Of a stretch of 64,000 bases of DNA, positions 18,424 to 28,061 are shown piece by piece. Position 1 is the stretch's first letter. Each line of letters opens with the position of its first letter. A program made the position numbers and the translations under genes. The stretch is taken from positions 178,528-242,527 of the forward strand of contig NZ_QKPO01000006.1 of NCBI RefSeq assembly GCF_003258355.1, read 5' to 3'. The DNA is from Confluentibacter sediminis (GTDB lineage: Bacteria; Bacteroidota; Bacteroidia; Flavobacteriales; Flavobacteriaceae). The notes beneath the pieces were generated by a model. It ran no database searches, was not told the origin of the DNA, and saw nothing but the letters and a program-made list of their open reading frames with translations.

Positions 18424-19848
18424 ATGAAAAAATTATCTTTTCTCATTTTTATGGCTTTTTCATTGGCATTGATGTCATGTGATGAAAAGCAGAATTCAAA
18501 TCCCATATTGACTATTGAAGGAGGTCAAATACAAGGAGTGCAAACCTCAACAGATGGTATTGTTGCCTATAAAGGGATTCCTTTTGCTGCTCCTCCAGTA
18601 GGTGATTTACGTTGGAAAGAGCCTCAACCTGTTCGTTCATGGGAAGGTGTTAAAGTAGCAGATGCATATGGTAATGCAGCGTCCCAATTAACATGGGATC
18701 CCGAAAGTTTTTATGGAAAGGAATGGCAAGCTAGTGGTTCTGTGCCGTTTAGTGAGGATTGCCTTTATTTAAATGTTTGGACGCCAGCGGCGGGTAAATT
18801 GGACGAGAAACTCCCAGTTGCTATGTGGATACATGGAGGCGGCTACCGCGAAGGTTTTGCTTTTGAACCAGAAATGGATGGTGGTGAAGATTGGGCGTCC
18901 CATGGAGTTATTTTAGTAACTGTAACTTATCGTCTTGGTGTTATGGGATTCTTTTCTCACCCACTTTTATCACAAGAAAGTCCTAATGGCGTGTCTGGAA
19001 ACTATGGTTTAATGGACCAAGCCGCAGCATTGAAATGGATTAATAAAAACATTGCACAATTTGGCGGAGACCCCAATAATATAACCGTCTTTGGTCAGAG
19101 TGCTGGGGCTGGTAGTGTACAATCGCTATGTGCTTCCCCTAAATCTAAAAATCTAATAAGCAAAGCTATTAGCATGAGTGGTGGAGGTTTAGGAGGAAGG
19201 CCTGGTACTCCACTAGATACGGCACAAATAGCGAATAAAAAGATGATGGACTTTTTTGAAAAAACGACGTTGGATGATATGCGTAAGCTTTCTTTTGATG
19301 AACTTATAGAATTGTCCCAAAAATATGCGGATACTACAAAAACTCGCGTTGGTTGGAGTCCTGTTATTGATGATTATTTTTTAAATAATACATTTTCTGA
19401 TGAAGCATTGGTGAATAATATACCAGACATTCCTTATATGATAGGTTTTACAGCTAATGATTTAGGAGATATGACTAAGCCAGTGAACGATTTTGCTGCT
19501 TTACGTGCAGAAAAAAGTAATAAACCAACGTATGCTTATTTATTCCAACGTCAATTGCCAGGTGATGAAAGTGGCGCATTCCATTCATCAGATTTGTGGT
19601 ATATATTTCATTCACTAAAGCATAGTTGGAGGCCTTTTACAGCTGGTGATGAAGCACTGAGTAATCAAATGGTTGATTTTTGGACCAATTTTGCAAAGTA
19701 TGGAGATCCTAACGGAAAAGAAGGTGGTGTTTGGAAGCCTTATACAAAAGAACATCCTGAGTTTATGTTGCTTGATGTAAATGGAGATAAAGCAGATTTA
19801 AAAATGACCGCTACTCCTGAATATAAAGGTAATTCTTTTAGAAGATAA
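18424..19848 (+). CDS. Type-B carboxylesterase lipoprotein
   Basis: A 474-residue alpha/beta hydrolase of the carboxylesterase/lipase type-B family. A lipobox 'LALMSCDE' at about residues 14-21 indicates an exported lipoprotein. Typical segments are 'YKGIPFAAPPVGDLRWKEP' near 49-67, 'SEDCLYLNVWTP' near 110, the oxyanion-hole region 'WIHGGGYREGF', the nucleophile elbow 'VFGQSAGAGSVQ' near 224, and 'GAFHSSDLWYIF' near 382, whose His should complete the triad. It hydrolyses carboxylic esters. The family is slightly short here compared with the usual 500-550 residues. It has its own promoter-like -7 box and a strong terminator. Confidence 0.9.
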   Translation: MKKLSFLIFMAFSLALMSCDEKQNSNPILTIEGGQIQGVQTSTDGIVAYKGIPFAAPPVGDLRWKEPQPVRSWEGVKVADAYGNAASQLTWDPESFYGKEWQASGSVPFSEDCLYLNVWTPAAGKLDEKLPVAMWIHGGGYREGFAFEPEMDGGEDWASHGVILVTVTYRLGVMGFFSHPLLSQESPNGVSGNYGLMDQAAALKWINKNIAQFGGDPNNITVFGQSAGAGSVQSLCASPKSKNLISKAISMSGGGLGGRPGTPLDTAQIANKKMMDFFEKTTLDDMRKLSFDELIELSQKYADTTKTRVGWSPVIDDYFLNNTFSDEALVNNIPDIPYMIGFTANDLGDMTKPVNDFAALRAEKSNKPTYAYLFQRQLPGDESGAFHSSDLWYIFHSLKHSWRPFTAGDEALSNQMVDFWTNFAKYGDPNGKEGGVWKPYTKEHPEFMLLDVNGDKADLKMTATPEYKGNSFRR

Positions 19849-19868
19849 AAATTCAATGAAATATGTTT

Positions 19869-19916
19869 TGAAGGTGGTACCGATAAATTTAGGTGTCACC
19901 TTCATTCTTTTTTTTG
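19869..19916 (+). terminator. Intrinsic terminator after the carboxylesterase gene
   Basis: A stem of about 12 bp with two G-T pairs (19870-19881 with 19892-19903) and a 10-base loop is followed, after 'ATTC', by eight T. It separates the esterase gene from the convergent engB gene. Confidence 0.75.
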
Positions 19917-19929
19917 ATAAAAGCGAAAT

Positions 19930-20535
19930 TTAATGGAGTTTCATATTTCCATTTAACGCGTCAATATAATTTAAAACAGCTTCTTTTCCAGTCTCTAGAG
20001 ATGCAGACGTTATAAAATAATTTGGCATAGCTTCCCATGTTTCTAAAAGTACATTTTTGTAATCTTCTACATGGTTTTCAATGGCTTTTGGTTTTAACTT
20101 ATCGGCTTTAGTAAAAATAATAGAGAACGGAATGGCATTTTCGCCTAGCCATTGCATAAATTCCAAATCAATGGGTTGAGGTGCATGTCTAATATCTACC
20201 AATACAAAAGCGGATACCAATTGCTCTCTCAAACCAAAATATTGAGTAATGAATTTTTGAAATGTTTTTTTTGATGATTTTGAAACACGTGCATAACCAT
20301 ACCCTGGTAGGTCAACTAAATGCCAGTTTTTATTAATCAAAAAGTGGTTGATTAACTGAGTTTTGCCAGGTCTTCCGGATGTTTTTGCTAAACTTTTTCT
20401 GTTGGTGAGCATGTTTATTAAAGACGATTTGCCCACGTTACTCCTGCCTATAAAAGCATATTCTGGTAGCAATGCCTTAGGGCATTTTGCAACATCAGAA
20501 TTACTCATAACAAATTCAGCAGATTTAATATCCAT
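19930..20535 (-). CDS. engB: Ribosome biogenesis GTPase EngB (YihA/YsxC)
   Basis: A 201-residue TRAFAC GTPase needed for assembly of the large ribosomal subunit. All G motifs are visible: G1 'GRSNVGKSSLINMLTN' at about residues 29-44, G2 around 'SGRPGKTQLINHF', G3 'DLPGYGYARVSKSSK' near 75, G4 'TKADKL' near 142 and G5 'ITSASLETGKEAVL' near 176. Length and motif order are those of EngB. It lies 36 bases after an alpha/beta hydrolase gene on the same strand, probably the second gene of that transcript. Confidence 0.95.
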   Translation of the reverse strand: MDIKSAEFVMSNSDVAKCPKALLPEYAFIGRSNVGKSSLINMLTNRKSLAKTSGRPGKTQLINHFLINKNWHLVDLPGYGYARVSKSSKKTFQKFITQYFGLREQLVSAFVLVDIRHAPQPIDLEFMQWLGENAIPFSIIFTKADKLKPKAIENHVEDYKNVLLETWEAMPNYFITSASLETGKEAVLNYIDALNGNMKLH

Positions 20536-20571
20536 GATTATAATTTATGTGAGGTATTGGGTTATATAAAT

Positions 20572-21336
20572 TTAATAGCCTCTTTTTTGTAACCAACCAT
20601 CAAGAATTTGATTAAATTCATCAGGGTGTTCCATCATGGCAGCATGCCCACATTTATCTATCCAAAATAACTCCGAATCTGGTAATAAATCATGAAACTC
20701 CTCGGCGACTTCAGGAGGGGTCACGGTATCATTTTTGCCCCAAATAATACAAATTGGGGTTTTCATTTTTGGCAAATCTTTAGCCATATTGTGTCTAATG
20801 GCACTTTTGGCAATCGCTAAGGTTTTAATCAATTTGTTTCTGTCATTAACAGTTTGGTAAACTTCATCAACAATTTCTTTTGTAGCTACTGCAGGGTCAT
20901 AAAAAACCTCCTGAGCCTTCTTTTTTATCACCTCATAATCCCCTCTTTTGGTGTAGCCACCGCCCATAGCGCTTTCGTAAAGTCCTGAACTCCCTGTGAT
21001 TATAAGTGCTTGTACTTTTTCCGGATGTAATTTGGTGTGATACAAACCAATATGGCCTCCAAGAGAATTTCCCAATAAAATAACTTTCTCAAAACCTTTA
21101 AATTCAATAAAATCATAGAGATATTTTGCGAAGTTTTTAACATTGGTTTTAAGGAGAGGTTTGGTATAAATAGGCAACTCTGGAACAATTACTTTGTAAC
21201 CTTTACTGCTAAAAAAACTTATAACGGAATCAAAATTACTTAAGCCACCCATAAGACCATGTAATACTATAATTGGGGTGCCTTCACCAGCTTCTATGTA
21301 GCTGTAGTTTTTTTCTTTTTTTAAACGATGCGTCAT
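20572..21336 (-). CDS. Alpha/beta fold hydrolase
   Basis: A 254-residue alpha/beta hydrolase with an oxyanion segment 'VLHGLMGGLSNFD' at about residues 24-36. The nucleophile elbow 'LLGNSLGGHIGLY' is at about 91-103 (Ser in GNSLGG), the acid in 'IWGKNDTVTPPEVAEEF' is near 203, and the catalytic His in 'DKCGHAAMMEHPDEF' is near 233. It has no signal peptide and so is cytoplasmic. The substrate cannot be told from sequence. It lies directly upstream of engB on the same strand. A -7 element (TATATTFG-like; TATATTTG on the minus strand, 21372-21365) lies about 30 bases before the ATG. Confidence 0.85.
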   Translation of the reverse strand: MTHRLKKEKNYSYIEAGEGTPIIVLHGLMGGLSNFDSVISFFSSKGYKVIVPELPIYTKPLLKTNVKNFAKYLYDFIEFKGFEKVILLGNSLGGHIGLYHTKLHPEKVQALIITGSSGLYESAMGGGYTKRGDYEVIKKKAQEVFYDPAVATKEIVDEVYQTVNDRNKLIKTLAIAKSAIRHNMAKDLPKMKTPICIIWGKNDTVTPPEVAEEFHDLLPDSELFWIDKCGHAAMMEHPDEFNQILDGWLQKRGY

Positions 21337-21364
21337 TAAATGGTTAGTCCTTTTCGTTAAAAAA

Positions 21365-21372
21365 CAAATATA
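21365..21372 (-). promoter_or_regulatory. -7 promoter element of the hydrolase-engB operon
   Basis: TATATTTG on the minus strand, a perfect TAnnTTTG match, 29 bases upstream of the hydrolase ATG. No exact -33 TTG is seen. Confidence 0.5.
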
Positions 21373-21550
21373 GTTATTTCATTCATATTTCAGCATGTTT
21401 AATTGATTCTAGAAAAAATACTTTTCAGGGATGTTAACAACGAGCCTAATCTTAAAAAATAATAATCTAACAAATTGAGAGTAAGAACTTAGTGGGATTT
21501 AAGCCCAATTAATTTCGGCAAAATGTGTGTGAGGGTAAAAATTATTAACA

Positions 21551-21580
21551 AAGTGGGGTAAAGTGGTAAAAAGTGGTAAA
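21551..21580 (+). promoter_or_regulatory. Candidate MraZ operator: three 10-bp repeats
   Basis: Three consecutive 10-base units, AAGTGGGGTA, AAGTGGTAAA and AAGTGGTAAA, stand in exact tandem 50-80 bases before the mraZ start. A further 'AGTGGGA' lies at about 21491. In E. coli, MraZ represses its own operon by binding TGGGN repeats with 10-bp periodicity, one turn of the helix each. Spacing, position and the GTGG core fit that model. That flavobacterial MraZ uses this core is an inference. Confidence 0.7.
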
Positions 21581-21629
21581 ATTTTCAATATATTTGAAGC
21601 TTAAACATCTAAAAGCGAAAAAAAACGGT

Positions 21630-22100
21630 TTGAATTCATTAATAGGAACATACGATTGTAAAGTAGATATCAAAGGCAGGCTTATGTTGCCTTCTGGTAT
21701 TAAAAAGCAGTTGTCTCCTATTTTGGAAAATGGATTTGTTTTAAGGCGTTCAGTTTTTCAAGCATGCTTAGAGTTGTATCCCATGGAAGAATGGCAGCTT
21801 TTAATGCAAAAAATGAATAAGTTAAATAAGTTTAAAAAGAAGAACAATGATTTTATTCGCCGCTTTAGTGCCGGAGCCAAAATTGTTGAGATTGATGCTA
21901 GCGGACGTTTATTGATACCTAAAGACTTAACCGTGTTTGCTGGAATTTCAAAAGATGTTGTGATTTCTCCATCTATAAACATTATTGAGATTTGGGATAA
22001 AGAAAAATATGAACAAGCCATTGATGATGCTACAGGAGATTTTGCGGATTTAGCTGAAGAAGTAATGGGACAAGATGACGACGATAATGGAATATCATAA
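21630..22100 (+). CDS. mraZ: Transcriptional regulator MraZ
   Basis: A 156-residue protein with two SpoVT/AbrB-like MraZ domains: 'SLIGTYDCKVDIKGRLMLPSGIKKQL' at residues 3-28 and 'SAGAKIVEIDASGRLLIPKDLTVFAGI' near 84-110, each with the GRLxxP core. It forms a ring-like DNA-binding oligomer and represses the division and cell wall operon. I chose the TTG at 21630, which gives the usual N-terminus. A longer reading from GTG at 21573 would begin inside the operator repeats and add 19 basic residues not found in the family. It overlaps rsmH by 14 bases and heads the cluster that runs to ftsZ. Confidence 0.92.
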   Translation: MNSLIGTYDCKVDIKGRLMLPSGIKKQLSPILENGFVLRRSVFQACLELYPMEEWQLLMQKMNKLNKFKKKNNDFIRRFSAGAKIVEIDASGRLLIPKDLTVFAGISKDVVISPSINIIEIWDKEKYEQAIDDATGDFADLAEEVMGQDDDDNGIS

Positions 22101-22983
22101 CCCTGTTCTGTTAACAGAAACTGTTGATGGATTAAATATTAAAGAAGATGGAGTCTATGTAGATGTCACTTTTGGTGGTGGCGGACATAGTAAAGAAATA
22201 TTAAAACGACTTGGTGAAAACGGAAAATTGTTTGCTTTTGATCAAGATGAAGACGCTCTTGAAAATACGATTGATGACAACAGGTTTAAGCTAATCCATG
22301 AAAATTTTAGACATATAAAACGGTTTTTAAGATTTTATGGGGTTAAGAAAGTTGATGGAATTTTAGCTGATTTTGGGGTGTCATCTCACCAATTCGATGT
22401 AGCGGAGCGTGGGTTTTCAACACGTTTTGATGCGGATTTGGATATGAGAATGAACCAGAAAAACACTTTGTCTGCCTATAATGTGGTGAATGATTATGAA
22501 GAGCAGAAGCTAAAAGAAGTGTTTTGGCAATATGGTGAGTTGAGACCGGCACCAGCCATGGCAAAACTTATTGTAGAGTATAGGGATTCAGAAAAAATTG
22601 TAACCAGCGCTCAGTTGAAAGAGGTTCTTAAAAAATTTTTGCCACCAAAACATGAGAATAAAGTATTGGCACAAATATATCAAGCCATTAGGATTGAAGT
22701 GAATCAGGAAATAGAGGCTTTGAAAGAGTTTTTGGTGCAAACACCAGATTTGCTAAACGAAGGAGGTCGTTTAAGTTTTATTTCGTACCACTCTTTAGAG
22801 GATAGATTGGTTAAAAGATTTATAAGAAGTGGCTTATTTGAAGGTGAGCCCGAAAGAGATGTCTTCGGGAATTTTGAAGTGCCATTAAAAAAAGTAAATG
22901 GTTTAATAGTGCCTTCTAAAGAAGAGATAAAAATTAATAATAGAGCACGAAGTGCAAAACTTCGAATAGCGGAAAAAATATAA
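22087..22983 (+). CDS. rsmH: 16S rRNA (cytosine(1402)-N(4))-methyltransferase
   Basis: A 298-residue SAM-dependent methyltransferase (formerly MraW) that modifies C1402 in the ribosomal P site. 'YHNPVLLTETVDGL' opens the protein, the SAM motif 'YVDVTFGGGGHSKEIL' is at about residues 24-39, 'GILADFGVSSHQFD' is near 93, and 'LSFISYHSLEDRLVKRF' is near 227. The ATG at 22087 is preferred over the upstream in-frame ATG at 22075, since family members start 'MxYHNPVLL'. It overlaps the end of mraZ, giving translational coupling, and is followed after 26 bases by the ftsL-like gene. Confidence 0.95.
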   Translation: MEYHNPVLLTETVDGLNIKEDGVYVDVTFGGGGHSKEILKRLGENGKLFAFDQDEDALENTIDDNRFKLIHENFRHIKRFLRFYGVKKVDGILADFGVSSHQFDVAERGFSTRFDADLDMRMNQKNTLSAYNVVNDYEEQKLKEVFWQYGELRPAPAMAKLIVEYRDSEKIVTSAQLKEVLKKFLPPKHENKVLAQIYQAIRIEVNQEIEALKEFLVQTPDLLNEGGRLSFISYHSLEDRLVKRFIRSGLFEGEPERDVFGNFEVPLKKVNGLIVPSKEEIKINNRARSAKLRIAEKI

Positions 22984-23009
22984 GGATTATAAAGTGTTTA
23001 GAATAGTAA

Positions 23010-23327
23010 ATGAAGCAAAACATCTACAGCATATTAAAAGGAACATTTTTAGTTAATGATGACTCTTTTAAAAATTGGAGATTCATCATCTTCATTTCGG
23101 TTCTTGCTTTGATTATGATTGCGAGTTCGCATAGTGCAGACAAAAAAGTATATCAAATTGCACGTATGGATAATGAAGTTAAAGAAATGCGTTCGGCTTT
23201 TGTGGATGGACGGTCAAAATTGATGCAGTTAAAGATGGAGTCGGAAATCACGAATAGAATGAAAGAAAAAGGCTTGTCACAATCTGTGATCCCGCCAAAA
23301 AAAATAAAAGTCAAATCCCAAAAATAA
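23010..23327 (+). CDS. FtsL-like division protein
   Basis: A 105-residue bitopic membrane protein: a cytoplasmic N-terminus of about 24 residues, one transmembrane helix at about 26-42 ('FIIFISVLALIMIASSH'), then a charged heptad-like region at about 45-90 that should form a coiled coil outside the membrane. Size, topology and position between rsmH and ftsI are those of FtsL, which pairs with FtsB and activates FtsWI septal synthesis. Sequence identity in this family is always low, so the call rests mainly on context and topology. Confidence 0.82.
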   Translation: MKQNIYSILKGTFLVNDDSFKNWRFIIFISVLALIMIASSHSADKKVYQIARMDNEVKEMRSAFVDGRSKLMQLKMESEITNRMKEKGLSQSVIPPKKIKVKSQK

Positions 23328-23337
23328 AGTTCGAAAG

Positions 23338-25347
23338 TTGGCAGTAAACGAAAAGAACATATTAAACCGATTGTATTTTATAGCAGGATGTATGTTCATC
23401 TTCGGGCTTGGTGTTGTCTTTAAATTGGTAAACATTCAATTTGTCCATGGAGATAAATATAGGGCTTTGGCAAGTCAGCGTATTGTTAAAGATTTTGTGA
23501 TTCCTTCAAACAGAGGTAATGTATATTCTGTGAATGGTAATTTATTAGCGACCTCAATTCCTAAGTACGAAATACGGTTTGATGCTATGACACCATCGGC
23601 TAAGAATTTTGAAGCCTATTTAAACCCATTGTCAGATTCGCTTTCTAAATATTCGGGTAAGTCGTCAGGATATTATAAAAATGAGCTTAGAAAAGCTAGA
23701 GCTAATAAAAACAGGTATTTTCTTTTGGCTAGAAATATTAGTTATTCTGATTACATACGAATTAGAAACTTTCCATTATTAAATCTTGGAGCGTTTAAAG
23801 GTGGTTTAATTGTAGAGCAAACTACAAAACGTGAGCATCCTATGGGAGGTATTGCACAGCGTTCTATTGGTTATGAAAGGTTTGATGACCAGGGTAATTT
23901 AACAAGAGCGGGGATAGACGGAGCCTATGGTGTACAATATTTAAGAGGAAAGGATGGGAGAAGAACCAAGCAACAAATAGGTAAAGGCCAATGGAAGCCT
24001 ATTAGCGATGCCAATGAGATTGAGCCTCAAGATGGTTACGACGTGTACACAACCATTAATGTGAACATTCAAGACATTGCACATCATGCGCTATTGGAAC
24101 AACTGGAAAAATATAAAGCAGACCATGGGTGTGTGGTGGTCATGGAAACTAAAACAGGCGAAATTAAAGCAATTTCTAACTTGGGTAGAAATCCTGATGG
24201 ACTATATCTAGAACGTTTAAATTATGCAGTTGGTGAACGAGCCGAAATAGGTTCTACATTCAAACTTATGGCGGTAACTGCTGCATTAGAAGATAAAGTA
24301 ATCGACACGAGTGATGTGGTTGATACCGAAAAAGGCATTTTAACTTTTTATGGAAAAAAAGTACGAGATTCTCATAATGGGGGCTATGGTAAAATTACTG
24401 TTTCGGAAGCTTTTGAAGTGTCTTCTAATACTGGTATTGTTAAAGCTATAGATAAAGCCTATAGAAATCAACCAGAAAAATTTGTGGATAGGTTGTATGA
24501 TATGCATTTAAATCAGAAACTGGACATTCCAATAATAGGAGAACCTAGTCCGATAATACCGGATCCTAGAATAAAAAATGGACGTTGGAGTGGTATTGCG
24601 TTGCAATGGATGGCTTATGGGTATGGGGTGTCATTTACCCCGTTACAAACATTAACCTTTTACAATGCTATTGCTAATGGTGGTGAGATGGTAAGACCTC
24701 AATTTTTAAAGGAGGTAAAAGAATTTGATAAGACCATTGTACCATTTGAAAAACAGGTTATCAATAAACAAATATGTTCAAAAGAAACTATTTATAAAGT
24801 AACACAATTGCTTAAAAATGTGGTTGAAAAAGATCATGGTACAGGCCATAAGTTGTATTCGTCTAATTTTTCAATGGCAGGCAAAACAGGCACATGCCAA
24901 AAGAATTATGCTAAAAAAGATAAACTAAGTTATATATCGTCTTTTGCAGGTTTTTTTCCTGCTGATAACCCGAAATACTCGTGTATAGTGGTCATTCACG
25001 AACCTGACAAAAGCGTAGGGTATTATGGAGCCGATGTGTCTGGTCCTGTGTTCAAAAAAATTGCTCAAAAAATATTTATAGATACGCCCATTGTTGACGA
25101 AGTGGAGTCTCTTGAAGTTAAAAATGCTTCTGTTGAAAAAGAATTTGAAAATTACTATGGAGCAGCTCAAACATATAAAACCATTATGCCCAATGTGGTT
25201 GGTTTGCCAGCTATGGATGCCATTTCTTTATTGGAAAACATGGGGCTTAAGGTAAAACTAAGTGGCTCTGGAATTGTTAAAAAGCAGTCGCTTACATCTG
25301 GACAAAAAATAAATAAAAATCAAACCGTTGTTTTAGAGGTATCATGA
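23338..25347 (+). CDS. ftsI: Penicillin-binding protein FtsI (division-specific transpeptidase)
   Basis: A 669-residue class B PBP. One N-terminal transmembrane helix (about residues 12-30) leads to a PBP dimerisation domain at about 55-215. The transpeptidase domain from about 245 has the SxxK serine in 'GSTFKLMAVTAAL' near 305, SxN in 'SSNTGIVKAI' near 362 and KTG in 'MAGKTGTCQKNY' near 515. A C-terminal PASTA domain ('PNVVGLPAMDAISLLENMGL') ends the protein. It crosslinks septal peptidoglycan together with FtsW. The start is TTG at 23338, giving the usual 'MAVNEKNILNRLYFIAG'. Its stop overlaps the murE start by 4 bases. Confidence 0.95.
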   Translation: MAVNEKNILNRLYFIAGCMFIFGLGVVFKLVNIQFVHGDKYRALASQRIVKDFVIPSNRGNVYSVNGNLLATSIPKYEIRFDAMTPSAKNFEAYLNPLSDSLSKYSGKSSGYYKNELRKARANKNRYFLLARNISYSDYIRIRNFPLLNLGAFKGGLIVEQTTKREHPMGGIAQRSIGYERFDDQGNLTRAGIDGAYGVQYLRGKDGRRTKQQIGKGQWKPISDANEIEPQDGYDVYTTINVNIQDIAHHALLEQLEKYKADHGCVVVMETKTGEIKAISNLGRNPDGLYLERLNYAVGERAEIGSTFKLMAVTAALEDKVIDTSDVVDTEKGILTFYGKKVRDSHNGGYGKITVSEAFEVSSNTGIVKAIDKAYRNQPEKFVDRLYDMHLNQKLDIPIIGEPSPIIPDPRIKNGRWSGIALQWMAYGYGVSFTPLQTLTFYNAIANGGEMVRPQFLKEVKEFDKTIVPFEKQVINKQICSKETIYKVTQLLKNVVEKDHGTGHKLYSSNFSMAGKTGTCQKNYAKKDKLSYISSFAGFFPADNPKYSCIVVIHEPDKSVGYYGADVSGPVFKKIAQKIFIDTPIVDEVESLEVKNASVEKEFENYYGAAQTYKTIMPNVVGLPAMDAISLLENMGLKVKLSGSGIVKKQSLTSGQKINKNQTVVLEVS

Positions 25348-26807
25348 TAGCACTAAAAGACATATTATATAAAGTCACTCTAAACGCTGTAGTAGGTAAC
25401 ACAGGTGTAGAGGTTCATGCTATTGATTTCAATTCAAAAAACATCACTAAACATGATGTGTTTGTTGCCATAAAAGGTAGTGTGGTTGATGGGCATACAT
25501 ATATTGAGACTGCCATTAAACAAGGAGCAACAGCTATAATCTGTGAAGTATTGCCTGATAAATTAATTGAAGGTATTACTTATGTTGAAGTAGATAATTC
25601 AAGCAAAGCACTGGCTATTATGGCTTCCAATTATTATGAAGAGCCGTCGGCTAATTTAAAACTCGTTGGTGTTACTGGTACGAACGGAAAAACAACCATT
25701 GCCACCTTATTATATCAATTATTTAAAAATGCTGGATATAAAGTAGGATTGCTTTCAACAGTAAAAATATTGGTTGATACTAAAGAATATAAAGCGACTC
25801 ATACGACGCCAGATTCTTTAACTATTAATAAATATTTACAGGAAATGAACGAAGCAGGTGTTGAGTTTTGCTTTATGGAAGTGAGTTCTCATGGTATCCA
25901 TCAGCACAGAACAGAAGGCCTGCATTTTGAAGGTGGTATTTTTACCAATTTAACCCACGATCATTTAGATTACCATAATACGTTCGCGGAATATAGAGAT
26001 GTGAAAAAATCGTTTTTCGATGCCCTTCCGCCTAAAGCGTTTGCACTTGTAAATATTGATGACAAAAATGGTTTGGTCATGCTTCAAAATACTAAGGCTA
26101 GAAAATATACCTATGCCCTAAAAACCTATGCTGATTATAAAGCCCAAATTTTAGAAAACCAGTTAGGTGGTTTATTGTTGAAGTTGAATGAAAGTGAAGT
26201 TTGGACACGCCTTATAGGCAACTTTAATGCCTATAATGTATTGGCCATTTATGCAACAGCTGAATTATTGGGGCTTGAAAAAGTTGAGATCCTTCGATTA
26301 ATAAGTGGCTTGGAAAGTGTAAGTGGACGATTTCAATATTTTATTTCAGATGAAAAAATTACTGCTATTGTTGATTATGCCCATACCCCAGATGCTTTAA
26401 AAAATGTATTGGAAACGATTAATAGCATCCGTACTAAAAATGAAGAATTAATAACGGTCGTTGGTTGCGGTGGTGATAGAGATAAAACCAAGCGTCCTAT
26501 TATGGGGCAGATAGCTGCTGCATTAAGCACTAAAGTTATTTTTACAAGTGATAACCCAAGAAGTGAAGAGCCAGAAGCCATAATTAAAGAGATAGAAAAA
26601 GGCGTTGAGCCTCAAAATTTTAAAAAGTCTCTTTCCATTACAGATAGAAGTCAGGCTATTAAAACAGCATGCCAAATGGCACAAGCTAATGATATTATTT
26701 TAATAGCTGGCAAAGGGCATGAGACCTATCAAGAAATTAAAGGAGAACGTTTTGATTTTGATGATTATAAAATGGTACAAGAATTTTTAAAACAATTACA
26801 AAAATAA
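25344..26807 (+). CDS. murE: UDP-N-acetylmuramoyl-tripeptide synthetase MurE
   Basis: A 487-residue Mur ligase that adds the third amino acid to UDP-MurNAc-L-Ala-D-Glu. The ATP loop 'GVTGTNGKTTIATLLYQLF' is at about residues 112-130, 'HTTPDSLTINKYLQEM' and 'MEVSSHGIHQHR' are in the central domain, and the C-terminal domain has 'DYAHTPDALKNVLET' and 'TSDNPRSEEPEAII'. The 'DNPRSEEP' motif is the signature for meso-diaminopimelate as the added residue. It overlaps ftsI by 4 bases and abuts mraY, so it is in the same operon. Confidence 0.96.
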   Translation: MIALKDILYKVTLNAVVGNTGVEVHAIDFNSKNITKHDVFVAIKGSVVDGHTYIETAIKQGATAIICEVLPDKLIEGITYVEVDNSSKALAIMASNYYEEPSANLKLVGVTGTNGKTTIATLLYQLFKNAGYKVGLLSTVKILVDTKEYKATHTTPDSLTINKYLQEMNEAGVEFCFMEVSSHGIHQHRTEGLHFEGGIFTNLTHDHLDYHNTFAEYRDVKKSFFDALPPKAFALVNIDDKNGLVMLQNTKARKYTYALKTYADYKAQILENQLGGLLLKLNESEVWTRLIGNFNAYNVLAIYATAELLGLEKVEILRLISGLESVSGRFQYFISDEKITAIVDYAHTPDALKNVLETINSIRTKNEELITVVGCGGDRDKTKRPIMGQIAAALSTKVIFTSDNPRSEEPEAIIKEIEKGVEPQNFKKSLSITDRSQAIKTACQMAQANDIILIAGKGHETYQEIKGERFDFDDYKMVQEFLKQLQK

Positions 26808-28049
26808 ATGCTGTATTACCTATTTGAATATTTAGAAAAGCAATTCCAATTCCCAGGAGCTTCACTCTTTGGTTTTTTAACCTTTAGAGCGGCATTGGCA
26901 ATGATTTTGTCATTGCTTATTTCTACTATTTATGGGAAACGGGTTATTAATTTTTTAAGAAGAAAACAGTTAGGGGAAACCATTAGAGATTTAGGGCTTG
27001 AAGGTCAAAAAGAGAAAGCAGGAACGCCTACCATGGGTGGTATCATTATTATTATGGCCACATTAATTCCCGTATTGTTATTGGCAAAACTTGGTAATAC
27101 ATATATCATATTGTTAATAGTTACAACATTATGGATGGGAACTATAGGCTTTATAGATGATTATATTAAAAAGTTCAAAAACGACAAGGAAGGTCTAAAA
27201 GGTAGGTTTAAAGTATTGGGTCAAGTAGGTTTAGGTGTTATTGTTGGGGCGACTTTATATTTTAATCCGAATGTTACTATCAAAGAAAAAGTGTCTGTTG
27301 AGGTACAACAGCAAATGCGTTCGGCAGACCCTAATGTCTCTGTCGCTAAATTTTTTAAAGAAGAACATAAATCAACGAAAACAACCATTCCATTTGTTAA
27401 AGGCAATGAATTTGATTATGCTGATATCATTACTTGGATAAGCCCGAAATTGAGTGAATATGCTTGGGTAATATTCATCATCATTTCAATATTAATAATT
27501 ACTGCGGTTTCAAATGGAGCTAATTTAACTGACGGAATTGATGGATTAGCAGCTGGAACATCTGCTATTATTGTACTCACTTTAGGGATATTTGCATGGG
27601 TTTCTGGAAACATTATTTTTTCAGATTACCTCAATATAATGTATATCCCAAGGGTAGAGGAAATAACCATTTACATCGCAGCATTTGTGGGAGCGCTTAT
27701 TGGGTTTTTGTGGTATAATACGTATCCGGCTCAAGTGTTTATGGGAGATACAGGAAGTTTGACTATCGGGGGCATTATAGCTGTAATTGCTATTGCGGTT
27801 CGTAAGGAGTGGTTAATTCCAGTGCTTTGTGGCATTTTTTTAGCAGAAAATGTATCAGTGATTATGCAGGTGAGTTATTTCAAATACACAAAAAAGAAAT
27901 TTGGGGAAGGAAGACGCATTTTTAAAATGTCACCGTTACACCATCATTATCAAAAATTAGGATATCATGAAAGTAAAATCGTTACCCGTTTTTGGATTGT
28001 AGGAATTTTACTGGCTATTATATCTATTGTGACATTGAAAATTAGATAA
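26808..28049 (+). CDS. mraY: Phospho-N-acetylmuramoyl-pentapeptide-transferase
   Basis: A 413-residue integral membrane enzyme with about ten helices. It transfers phospho-MurNAc-pentapeptide to undecaprenyl phosphate, producing lipid I. Conserved segments include '[19 protein letters not shown]' near residue 70, '[22 protein letters not shown]' near 110, '[15 protein letters not shown]' near 238, and '[16 protein letters not shown]' near 308, followed by a '[15 protein letters not shown]' segment near the C-terminus. An insert at about 165-205 makes it longer than the E. coli enzyme (360), as is usual in Bacteroidota. It starts immediately after the murE stop. Confidence 0.96.
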   Translation: MLYYLFEYLEKQFQFPGASLFGFLTFRAALAMILSLLISTIYGKRVINFLRRKQLGETIRDLGLEGQKEKAGTPTMGGIIIIMATLIPVLLLAKLGNTYIILLIVTTLWMGTIGFIDDYIKKFKNDKEGLKGRFKVLGQVGLGVIVGATLYFNPNVTIKEKVSVEVQQQMRSADPNVSVAKFFKEEHKSTKTTIPFVKGNEFDYADIITWISPKLSEYAWVIFIIISILIITAVSNGANLTDGIDGLAAGTSAIIVLTLGIFAWVSGNIIFSDYLNIMYIPRVEEITIYIAAFVGALIGFLWYNTYPAQVFMGDTGSLTIGGIIAVIAIAVRKEWLIPVLCGIFLAENVSVIMQVSYFKYTKKKFGEGRRIFKMSPLHHHYQKLGYHESKIVTRFWIVGILLAIISIVTLKIR

Positions 28050-28061
28050 AAGGAGTCGTAA

